Shown: piece by piece, positions 16,104-22,840 of the stretch
Layout: each line of letters opens with the position of its first letter
Numbering within the stretch: the first letter of the stretch is position 1
Origin: an uncultured bacterium
Lineage (GTDB): Bacteria > Patescibacteriota > Minisyncoccia > Phycocordibacterales > UBA9973
Length of the DNA stretch: 47,897 bases
Reading direction: 5' to 3'
Assembly: GCA_903869825.1 (NCBI GenBank)
Contig: CAIQAL010000026.1
Span: 1-47,897, forward strand
The notes under the pieces: generated by a model
Told to the model about the DNA's origin: nothing
What the model saw: only the letters and a program-made list of their open reading frames with translations
Database searches by the model: none
Translations under genes and position numbers: made by a program

Positions 16104-16442
16104 TTATTTGAACTCGATCATGTGATCCGGAGGAAGGGCAGCTATTTGCGCGGGGCTCATTCCAGCAGTAAAGTCTGCTGCAATGATTGGAGCAAGCTGC
16201 ATAGCGTTTGCAAGTTCGTCTCCTGTTAAGGTTTCGATTTCTGCACCCGGCCACGTAGCAAGATCATGCACCCATTCTTTTACATTGAGATATTTCCCTC
16301 TTTCGGTTTCGTGTTTGAAGAAGAATCTTCCACCAAGAGAGTTCATGGCAAAAAAGAATTCCTTACCATTAATTTCAATGCAACACAGCAGGTTACCCTT
16401 GTTGGTCCTGATGGCTTTTCCATGAAGTTCTGATTTCGGCAT
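16104..16442 (-). CDS. Hypothetical protein (112 aa)
   Basis: A 112-residue soluble protein that I do not recognise. It begins MPKSELHGKAIRTNKGN, has a strand-rich first half (LLCCIEINGKEFFFAMNSLGGRFFF) and an acidic, helical, alanine-rich second half (GDELANAMQLAPIIAADFTAG, then SPAQIAALPPDHMIEFK). No signal peptide, metal site or catalytic motif stands out. Its base composition is more GC-rich than its neighbours, which could mean transfer. It is transcribed alone, convergent with tsaD. A TAAATT-like -10 lies about 8 bases from the ATG. Confidence 0.55.
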   Translation of the reverse strand: MPKSELHGKAIRTNKGNLLCCIEINGKEFFFAMNSLGGRFFFKHETERGKYLNVKEWVHDLATWPGAEIETLTGDELANAMQLAPIIAADFTAGMSPAQIAALPPDHMIEFK

Positions 16443-16579
16443 AACGGTAAAATTTAGGATTTTATGAATTTTTCTGGAATATTTCCCTCAAACGTATAGC
16501 TAACGCAAGGTACTTATTCTGGGTATAGTATAGCAAATTTTGGGGACTTTGTCAAGTGCCTAAAAAAGCCTTTAAAATG

Positions 16580-16585
16580 TATAAT
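16580..16585 (+). promoter_or_regulatory. -10 box TATAAT, leaderless start
   Basis: Ends exactly 7 bases before the ATG at 16592 and decides that start over an in-frame upstream ATG. The rest of 16443-16591 holds no gene. Confidence 0.55.
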
Positions 16586-16591
16586 ATTTTT

Positions 16592-17542
16592 ATGCCAATC
16601 ACTAAAATAATCATTCCAGTCAGGGCTCAGCCTGATACCATCTTGGCCATATATTTACTGAAGTATTTTGGCACCAAAAAATACCCAGGGATAATGGAAG
16701 CAAAAATCTACAAGGACCCAAACGCCGGTTCGGTTAAAACAAACGAAGAACATATCCAAGCGGGAGAAATATTGATTGATGTAGGGACAGGACCTTATAA
16801 CCACCATGGGAAAAAAAATCAAACAACTGCTTCCCTCTTGGTGGCCCAAGATTTAGGAATAGATCGAGACCCATCTCTCTCAAAACTTCTTAGGTATACC
16901 GAAAGAGACGACAAATTTGGACTTGGAACAATTTCAAAAGACCCACTCGATAAAACATTCGGACTTTCGGGTTTGGTTTCTTCGATGAATAAAGAATACC
17001 CCGACGATCCAGATAAGGTTGTAAATACTATTATCCCCCTACTGGACGCACACTACTTACAAGAAAACAGAAGAATCGTGGAACTACCAAAAATATTTGA
17101 TGAACTTTCTAAAAACGGCAAAATAAAAGAAGTGAAGCTTCAGGACTTTAAAGCCATCCTGGTAGAATCCGACAATGTGAGTTTGCCCGGATTTTTACGC
17201 GCTCAAGCCGGAGGACAATATGATATTGTAGTTCAAAAAAGAAGTAGTGGACACGTGAACATTTTGTCCCGTCCACAGAAAAACAGAGAAAAGATTTTAT
17301 TGGAAAGATTAGCAGCTGTCATCCGCACCAGTGAGATTTATTCTGAAACAGGCAAGGAATCTGAGAAGACTTACGAAGAACTTTCGGCTCCGGGAAAAAT
17401 AAACGAAGTTCCAAATTGGTACTATGACCCGGCAACCAATTCAATCCAAAACGGAGGAATAAGTATTGACTCTACTCCCCCTACCAAAATACCTTGGGAA
17501 CATTTTTCTGAAATTATCAAGATCGCTTTTGAAAAAAACTAA
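16592..17542 (+). CDS. Putative MYG1/DHH-like metal-binding protein
   Basis: A 316-residue soluble protein from the ATG at 16592. The N-terminal third resembles the MYG1 branch of the DHH phosphoesterase group: an early aspartate segment (RAQPDTILAIYLLKYFG), then ILIDVGTGPYNHHGKKN, which matches the MYG1 DVGG.YDP...DHH layout, then LLRYTERDDKFG with paired aspartates. MYG1 proteins are 3'-5' RNA exonucleases, so a nuclease role is possible, but the match rests on motif spacing alone. The C-terminal part (PNWYYDPATNSIQNGG, PPTKIPWEHF) is unfamiliar. It is the first gene of a rightward run leading to valS, prsW and hsp20. Confidence 0.55.
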   Translation: MPITKIIIPVRAQPDTILAIYLLKYFGTKKYPGIMEAKIYKDPNAGSVKTNEEHIQAGEILIDVGTGPYNHHGKKNQTTASLLVAQDLGIDRDPSLSKLLRYTERDDKFGLGTISKDPLDKTFGLSGLVSSMNKEYPDDPDKVVNTIIPLLDAHYLQENRRIVELPKIFDELSKNGKIKEVKLQDFKAILVESDNVSLPGFLRAQAGGQYDIVVQKRSSGHVNILSRPQKNREKILLERLAAVIRTSEIYSETGKESEKTYEELSAPGKINEVPNWYYDPATNSIQNGGISIDSTPPTKIPWEHFSEIIKIAFEKN

Positions 17543-17586
17543 AATCCGTCCCCGAATTTTCTTTTTTTGAAAAATATCATTAAAAA

Positions 17587-17595
17587 TGATAAGAT
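17587..17595 (+). promoter_or_regulatory. Extended -10 box TGATAAGAT for valS
   Basis: Same form as at 29815-29823. Ends 9 bases before the second ATG of valS (17604) but only 3 before the first (17598), so the second is the likelier start. Confidence 0.45.
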
Positions 17596-17603
17596 AAATG
17601 GGT

Positions 17604-19760
17604 ATGGACGAGAAATTACTTAAGCCCTACGACCCTAAAAAAACAGAAGAAAGAATATACAAACTTTGGGAAGAAAGTGGATTCTTTAACCCGGACGTTA
17701 GTATTGAAAAAGGCATTACCAAGCCTGATGCCCCGTATTTCTCAATTGTCCTTCCCCCACCAAACGTAACTGGTAATTTACATACCGGACACGCTCTCAC
17801 TTTAATAATCGAAGACATAATGGTCCGCTATGCCCGTATGCAAGGTAAAAATACTCTATGGCTCCCAGGCACGGATCATGCTGCTATCGCGACCCAAACC
17901 AAGGTTGAAAAACTTTTGGAAAAAGAAGGACTGAAAAGAAAAGAAATGGGCCGAGAAGAATTTATGAAGCGAGTTGAAAAATTTGCCCAGGACTCACATG
18001 ACACTATTGTGAACCAATGCAAAAAAATGGGCGCTTCGCTTGATTGGTCCCGAGAAGCTTTTACTTTGGACGAAAAAAGAAATCTTGCCGTTCGCACTGC
18101 TTTCAAACAAATGTATGACGATGGACTTATCTACCGCGGACACCGCATTGTAAACTGGGACCCGAAAGGTCAAACGGTTATTTCAGATGACGAAATAGTT
18201 TACGAAGAAAAGAAAAACAAATTTTATACTTTTAAATACGGCCCTTTTGAAATAAGCACAGCCAGACCAGAAACAAAATTCGGCGATAAATACGTGGTAA
18301 TGCACCCGGATGATAAAAGATACCAGAAATGGAATCACGGAGACAAAATGACGGTTGAATGGATAAACGGACCGATAGAAGCAACCGTTATCAAAGATGA
18401 GATGATCGATATGGAATTCGGCACCGGAGTGATGACCATTACACCCTGGCATTCGCACGAAGACTTTGCCTTAGCTGAAAAATATAAACTCGAGAAAGAA
18501 CAAATCATCGATAAATACGGGAAACTGCTTCCGGTTGCGAATGAATTTGCCGGAATGAAAATTACTGAGGCTCGAGAAAAAATAGTTGATAAATTAAAAG
18601 AAAAAGGATTGGTTGTTTCGATTGATGAAAACTACGTGAACCGAGTAGCGACCGCTGAGCGCTCAGGAGGAATCATTGAACCGCAAATAATGGAGCAATG
18701 GTTTATTGACGTGAATAAAAAAATTCCAAGCCGAAGTGATAAAAGCTTGAAAGAGCTCATGCTCGAGCCGGTCCGCGATGGAAAAATAAAAATCTTGCCA
18801 AATCACTTTGAAAAAGTGTATTTCAACTGGATTGAAAACTTACGTGATTGGTGTATTTCGAGACAGATTTGGTATGGGCATAGAATTCCTGTGTGGTACA
18901 AAGACAAGGAAGTTTATTGTGGCCTGGAAGCTCCAAAAGAAAAAGGCTGGACTCAAGACGAAGATACCCTTGATACTTGGTTCTCATCAGGACTTTGGAC
19001 TTTTTCCACACTTGGCTGGCCAGAAAAAACAGAAGACTTGGAAAAATACCACCCAACCACAGTACTTGAAACAGGTCACGATCTTATTTTCTTTTGGATT
19101 GCCCGCATGATCTTAATGTCCGAATATTTGCTGGGAGAAATTCCATTCGAAAATGTTTACTTCCATGGGATGGTTCGCACTGCCGATGGCAAAAAAATGT
19201 CTAAGTCTATGGGTGAAAAAGCAGTTGACCCACTAACCATTATTGCTAAATTCGGCAACGACGCCCTGCGTATGGCGATGATTATCGGGAACACTCCAGG
19301 AAACGACTTGAAACTGAATGAAAACGACATCCGAGGTTATGGGAAATTTACCAACAAAATCTGGAATGCTTCCCGTTTTATTTTAGAAAAAACAAGTGAT
19401 CTTGATATTAATAAAATTCCACCGCTTGATGAAGAAGATACAATATCTCAAAAAGAGCTGATTGATTTAATAAAAGAAATTTCAAAAGAAATGAACGAGT
19501 TCCGATATTCCCTTGTGGCCGAAAAACTTTATCATTATTTCTGGCACACTTTTGCCGATATCTTGATTGAGCGATCAAAAGAGAAAATTTTAAAAAATAA
19601 CAATGCCGAATCCGCAAAAACATTGCTCTACTTGCAACTAAATATCCTTTTGAAAGTGCTTCATCCTTTCATTCCCTTTGTCACCGAAGAAATCTGGTCA
19701 ATGATACCTACTAAGAATAAAAGATTATTACTAGTTGAGAGTTGGCCAAACTATGAATAA
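17604..19760 (+). CDS. valS: Valyl-tRNA synthetase, short form
   Basis: A class I aminoacyl-tRNA synthetase charging tRNA-Val. The HIGH-type signature is NVTGNLHTGHAL (about residue 60), the editing (CP1) domain includes STARPETKFGD and FGTGVMTITPWHSHEDF, the class I core has ENLRDWCISRQIWYGHRIP and TGHDLIFFWIARM, and the KMSKS loop is GKKMSKSMGE (about residue 531). The anticodon-binding domain closes with HPFIPFVTEEIW. At about 718 residues it is much shorter than typical bacterial ValRS (about 880-950): it stops at this domain and lacks the C-terminal coiled coil. The frame also offers an ATG at 17598 (MGMDEK), but the -10 box position favours 17604. The prsW start codon overlaps its end. 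Confidence 0.95.
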   Translation: MDEKLLKPYDPKKTEERIYKLWEESGFFNPDVSIEKGITKPDAPYFSIVLPPPNVTGNLHTGHALTLIIEDIMVRYARMQGKNTLWLPGTDHAAIATQTKVEKLLEKEGLKRKEMGREEFMKRVEKFAQDSHDTIVNQCKKMGASLDWSREAFTLDEKRNLAVRTAFKQMYDDGLIYRGHRIVNWDPKGQTVISDDEIVYEEKKNKFYTFKYGPFEISTARPETKFGDKYVVMHPDDKRYQKWNHGDKMTVEWINGPIEATVIKDEMIDMEFGTGVMTITPWHSHEDFALAEKYKLEKEQIIDKYGKLLPVANEFAGMKITEAREKIVDKLKEKGLVVSIDENYVNRVATAERSGGIIEPQIMEQWFIDVNKKIPSRSDKSLKELMLEPVRDGKIKILPNHFEKVYFNWIENLRDWCISRQIWYGHRIPVWYKDKEVYCGLEAPKEKGWTQDEDTLDTWFSSGLWTFSTLGWPEKTEDLEKYHPTTVLETGHDLIFFWIARMILMSEYLLGEIPFENVYFHGMVRTADGKKMSKSMGEKAVDPLTIIAKFGNDALRMAMIIGNTPGNDLKLNENDIRGYGKFTNKIWNASRFILEKTSDLDINKIPPLDEEDTISQKELIDLIKEISKEMNEFRYSLVAEKLYHYFWHTFADILIERSKEKILKNNNAESAKTLLYLQLNILLKVLHPFIPFVTEEIWSMIPTKNKRLLLVESWPNYE

Positions 19761-20466
19761 TCTATTACACAATCCAAAAGTTCTTGTTATCGCTGTACTA
19801 GAAGGAATTATCCCTGCCCTTTTGTGGCTATGGTTCTGGCTAAACGAAGACAGAGAAGACCCGGAACCTACAGGACTGGTCACTTTTTGTTTTATTATTG
19901 GGATGACTTTGGTTTTTTTTGCTGTACCACTTCAACAATTTATCCAGAAAGTCATCAGTTCCGGCAATTTGCAAATTATCCTCTGGGCAAGCATTGAGGA
20001 AATTTTAAAATATCTGGCAGTAATATTACTATTATACAAAACAAAATACCTTCACAAGCCAATCGACTGGCCAATATTTTTAATAACCGTCGCACTTGGT
20101 TTTGCTGCCTTTGAAAACATACTGTTTTTAATAAAGCCACTTCTTCTTAACGAGTCAACCATTAGTCTTATGACTGGGAATCTTAGGTTCTTGGGTTCAA
20201 CCCTCCTTCACGCTGTTTCAAGCGGGATAATCGGGATTTCAGTTGGCTTGTCTTTCTATATGGGAGCGTTAAATAAGAAAGTCTATCTTTTGGTTGGAAT
20301 AATATTAGCTGTCGCCTTGCATAGTAGCTTTAATTTTTTTATAATGAACAATAACGGAAGTGATTTTCTAAAAGTATTCGCTTTCTTGTGGGTCGCAACA
20401 ATTATCAATTTACTACTATTTGAAAAAATTAGAAGAATAAGTAGTGCAAATTTAATAACCAATTAA
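19753..20466 (+). CDS. PrsW-family intramembrane protease
   Basis: A membrane protein of 237 residues with about seven to eight hydrophobic segments. The PrsW hallmarks are present: WLWFWLNEDREDPEP after the first segment, the EEILKY diglutamate motif, AAFENILFL, and two later histidines in LHAVSSG and LHSSFNFF, expected to bind the catalytic zinc. PrsW-type proteases cut membrane substrates such as anti-sigma factors. The ATG at 19753 overlaps the last eight bases of valS, so translation is probably coupled, and hsp20 follows after 5 bases. A longer frame starting within valS at 19735 is less likely. The adjacent chaperone gene suggests a link to envelope or stress response, which is inference. 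Confidence 0.85.
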   Translation: MNNLLHNPKVLVIAVLEGIIPALLWLWFWLNEDREDPEPTGLVTFCFIIGMTLVFFAVPLQQFIQKVISSGNLQIILWASIEEILKYLAVILLLYKTKYLHKPIDWPIFLITVALGFAAFENILFLIKPLLLNESTISLMTGNLRFLGSTLLHAVSSGIIGISVGLSFYMGALNKKVYLLVGIILAVALHSSFNFFIMNNNGSDFLKVFAFLWVATIINLLLFEKIRRISSANLITN

Positions 20467-20471
20467 TTTAT

Positions 20472-20936
20472 ATGACAGAAACTAAAAAAAGAAGTTTTTT
20501 TGAAAGATTAACGGGCAATATAAAAGCGGAAGAAGAAGTGGAAGAAACAAGAAGGCTTCCGGTGAAGGGTGATAAAAAAGAAAACTGGATTGAAGAAGAA
20601 AATGAAGAAGCGGAACTCACTGTGGACGTTTACCAGACTCCGGGTGAGCTTGTCGTTCAAACTATGGTAGCCGGAGTACGACCAGAAGATTTGGAGTTAA
20701 CTATCTCTCGAGACATGATAACTATCCGAGGGAAAAGAGAAGAATCAAGAAGTATCAATGAAGAAAATTTCTTCACTAAAGAATTATACTGGGGAGCATT
20801 TTCCAGGACCGTTCTTCTTCCAGCCGAAATCGATCCAGAAGAATCAGAAGCGACTGAAAAACACGGACTCCTAACCGTCCGACTTCCAAAGATAGACAAA
20901 GACCGAAAAACAAGTGTGAAAGTAAAATCAATCTAA
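20472..20936 (+). CDS. Hsp20/alpha-crystallin family small heat-shock protein
   Basis: A 154-residue small chaperone. After a charged N-terminal region (RSFFERLTGNIKAEEEVEETRR) the alpha-crystallin domain runs from about residue 47 to the end: VYQTPGELVVQTMVAGV, DLELTISRDMITIRGKREE, YWGAFSRTVLLPAEID and the closing HGLLTVRLPKIDK. These match bacterial Hsp20 proteins, which hold unfolding proteins without ATP. It follows prsW by 5 bases and is followed by a strong terminator, so it ends the valS-prsW-hsp20 run. No Shine-Dalgarno sequence is evident before the ATG. Confidence 0.93.
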   Translation: MTETKKRSFFERLTGNIKAEEEVEETRRLPVKGDKKENWIEEENEEAELTVDVYQTPGELVVQTMVAGVRPEDLELTISRDMITIRGKREESRSINEENFFTKELYWGAFSRTVLLPAEIDPEESEATEKHGLLTVRLPKIDKDRKTSVKVKSI

Positions 20937-20940
20937 TCTG

Positions 20941-20969
20941 AAAAATCCCGCTTCCGGCGGGATTTTTTT
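20941..20969 (+). terminator. Rho-independent terminator after hsp20
   Basis: AAAATCCCGC and GGCGGGATTTT pair around a short CTTCC loop and run into seven Ts. Confidence 0.92.
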
Positions 20970-20975
20970 CTTTTG

Positions 20976-21048
20976 TGCCGAGGACCAGACTTGAACTGGT
21001 GACATCTCCCTCTTCAGGGGAGCGCTCTACCAACTGAGCTACCTCGGC
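20976..21048 (-). tRNA. tRNA-Phe (anticodon GAA)
   Basis: A 73-nt cloverleaf on the minus strand: acceptor GCCGAGG/CCTCGGC, D-arm GCTC/GAGC, anticodon stem CTCCC/GGGAG with loop CTGAAGA (anticodon GAA), T-loop TTCAAGT, discriminator A. CCA is not encoded. Confidence 0.95.
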
Positions 21049-21072
21049 ATTGGTTATTTCATTTCAAAAAAA

Positions 21073-21363
21073 TTATTTCGGGGTGATTTTATAATTATTC
21101 AATAATCCTCCAATTGAATTAAAATCTAAACTATTTGTATTTTTAGTTGAACCGGAAACTTGGTTATAAAGACTCACCATTTTATTTACATATGGCTGTA
21201 GGAGATAAAATGCCCCTACGCTCGCTCCAATCAGGATAAACCAATAAATACCTCGCATAATATTTGCCCACACTTGTGCTTTCCATAATTTATGGAGCAA
21301 TTTATTATTCTCCCTTGTAAGTTCAAGTGTTTCCTTGAGAACTTGTTCGGATTGTGAATCCAT
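21073..21363 (-). CDS. Small single-pass membrane protein, unknown
   Basis: A 96-residue protein with a polar helical N-terminus (KETLELTRENNKLLHKLWKAQ, likely amphipathic or coiled coil), one membrane helix at about residues 37-58 (GIYWFILIGASVGAFYLL) and a polar Ser/Asn-rich tail. No family is recognised. It stands between tRNA-Phe and tRNA-Arg and has its own extended -10 box directly at the ATG. Confidence 0.65.
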   Translation of the reverse strand: MDSQSEQVLKETLELTRENNKLLHKLWKAQVWANIMRGIYWFILIGASVGAFYLLQPYVNKMVSLYNQVSGSTKNTNSLDFNSIGGLLNNYKITPK

Positions 21364-21369
21364 ATTATT

Positions 21370-21378
21370 ACTTTATCA
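21370..21378 (-). promoter_or_regulatory. Extended -10 box TGATAAAGT, leaderless start
   Basis: Minus strand, ends 7 bases from the ATG at 21363. Confidence 0.45.
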
Positions 21379-21436
21379 TAAAGTCTTATTAAATCCAATT
21401 TTCTTATAGCTTTTTATGTGTTATCTTATAGATATT

Positions 21437-21508
21437 GCCCTCATAGTTCAATGGATAGAACAGTTCCGTCCTAAGGAGTAGATCCCCGTTCGATTCGGGG
21501 TGAGGGCA
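21437..21508 (+). tRNA. tRNA-Arg (anticodon CCT)
   Basis: A 72-nt cloverleaf: acceptor GCCCTCA/TGAGGGC, D-arm GTTC/GAAC, anticodon stem GTTCC/GGAGT with loop GTCCTAA (anticodon CCT, reads AGG), T-arm CCCCG-TTCGATT-CGGGG, discriminator A. CCA is not encoded. Confidence 0.93.
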
Positions 21509-21513
21509 CAAAT

Positions 21514-22326
21514 TTATTTTATTTCACAATGGTTTTTGAGCATCTTAATGTCGTCTGGTGACGGAATAAGCCCATCACCAGAATTTAAATAATACATTAT
21601 GGAATTTGGATCTTCCGAATGATCTAAAGAAAGAGCATGGCCGAGTTCGTGGGCTAAAACTCTAACCAAATTATCCTTATCTTTAAATTGATAGATGTCT
21701 ATTTCCTCGCCGTCCTTGCTGCTTTTGTAAATCCCTTCTTCAAATTCATTTCCCAACCCTTGGTCAATTTTGTTATATTCTGACACTTTGTTGTTTACGG
21801 CCATTCCACTTTTATTTAGTTCATTTGCTAAATTATTCAACTCATCTACTTTTTGATTGAATGCACTTACTTCCGACTCGTTTGAGAGATCAATAGTATT
21901 TTTATTTTTTAAATAATCGGCTTTCAATTTATCATACTCAGCTTTCATTTTTTCGTATGAGCTTTTATTAGTATCGATCACTGAATCTAGTTCGTTTAAT
22001 TTTTGAGTACTATCCTGTCTTGCATCATATACCAAATTTATTTTCAAATCTTCCGTTTTAAATTTCTGATCCGATTCATTTAGAAACAATTGCTTGCCGA
22101 TTGCATTATCCCAGATTTTTTCCGCTTTTTCGATTGAAACAAGAAATTCGTCTTTTGAAACTCCAAAACGATCATCATAGATACCTATTTGGTAAGGAAT
22201 AGTAAAATCACACGGAAATAATTTATCCCGGAGGTTGCGATATTCCTTTTTGATTGCAACCTGAAAGACAAAAACAAATGCCCCTAAAACCAAAAGGGCA
22301 CCTATGTTTTTGAAAACATTTTTCAT
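21514..22326 (-). CDS. Matrixin-like (M10) zinc metalloprotease, membrane-anchored
   Basis: A 270-residue protein. An N-terminal hydrophobic segment (NIGALLVLGAFVFVFQVAI, about residues 6-24) acts as signal or anchor. Residues about 100-190 are charged and helical, likely coiled coil. The C-terminal quarter holds the metzincin zinc site HELGHALSLDH (about 224-234) and a Met-turn in SIMYYLNSG, as in matrixins and related archaemetzincin-type peptidases. The catalytic side is expected outside the cell. It follows the glutaredoxin gene on the same strand by only 9 bases, so the two form an operon; the promoter is at 22620-22628. Confidence 0.85.
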   Translation of the reverse strand: MKNVFKNIGALLVLGAFVFVFQVAIKKEYRNLRDKLFPCDFTIPYQIGIYDDRFGVSKDEFLVSIEKAEKIWDNAIGKQLFLNESDQKFKTEDLKINLVYDARQDSTQKLNELDSVIDTNKSSYEKMKAEYDKLKADYLKNKNTIDLSNESEVSAFNQKVDELNNLANELNKSGMAVNNKVSEYNKIDQGLGNEFEEGIYKSSKDGEEIDIYQFKDKDNLVRVLAHELGHALSLDHSEDPNSIMYYLNSGDGLIPSPDDIKMLKNHCEIK

Positions 22327-22335
22327 TTAATAATT

Positions 22336-22572
22336 TTAAACCAGTCCTAACATTTTAGCCACCGCTGGCTTATTGAAACCCACGGCCCAATCGCCATCTA
22401 TCACTATTACCGGCACGCCCAACTGACTAGTAAGGTCTACCATTTCTTTTCTTTTAGCCAAATCGCTTGCTACATTGTATTCGGTGTAAGCAATATTATT
22501 TGCATTAAAAAAGTCTTTGGCCATGTGACAAAAGTGGCACGTTGGGGTTGAGTATATTTCTACTTTTTTCAT
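22336..22572 (-). CDS. Glutaredoxin-family protein
   Basis: A 78-residue thioredoxin-fold protein: strand VEIYSTPTCHFCHMAK with the redox motif CHFC at residues 12-15, then the cis-proline segment GVPVIVIDGD and GFNKPAVAKMLG at the C-terminus. This size and layout match NrdH/glutaredoxin-like proteins that transfer electrons to disulfide substrates. It is the first gene of the operon with the matrixin-like protease. Confidence 0.92.
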   Translation of the reverse strand: MKKVEIYSTPTCHFCHMAKDFFNANNIAYTEYNVASDLAKRKEMVDLTSQLGVPVIVIDGDWAVGFNKPAVAKMLGLV

Positions 22573-22619
22573 ATATTTTTTTTATACTGACAGTTAACTA
22601 TTAATGGTCCTATCTTTCT

Positions 22620-22628
22620 ATTATAGCA
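22620..22628 (-). promoter_or_regulatory. Extended -10 box TGCTATAAT for the glutaredoxin operon
   Basis: Minus strand, 48 bases from the ATG at 22572, so this operon has a real leader, without an obvious Shine-Dalgarno. The rest of 22573-22727 holds no gene. Confidence 0.5.
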
Positions 22629-22727
22629 TGCTTGTCAAGCGTCAAAAATAACGCTATATTAAGGGTATTGTGGTCGTGTAGTTTACCTAGGTAGATTTAT
22701 TTTGTAGTAAGGGTATATAAGTTTTCA

Positions 22728-22798
22728 GCGGTCGTAGTTTAGTGGTAGAACTGGTGCTTCCCAAGCATCAGGCGGGAGTTCGATTCTCCCCGGCCGCA
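22728..22798 (+). tRNA. tRNA-Gly (anticodon CCC)
   Basis: A 71-nt cloverleaf: acceptor GCGGTCG/CGGCCGC, D-arm GTT/AAC, anticodon stem GGTGC/GCATC with loop TTCCCAA (anticodon CCC), T-arm GGGAG-TTCGATT-CTCCC, discriminator A. CCA is not encoded. Confidence 0.94.
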
Positions 22799-22840
22799 CT
22801 AACTAACTAATAGTATTACAATAATCTAATTGATTTATTT

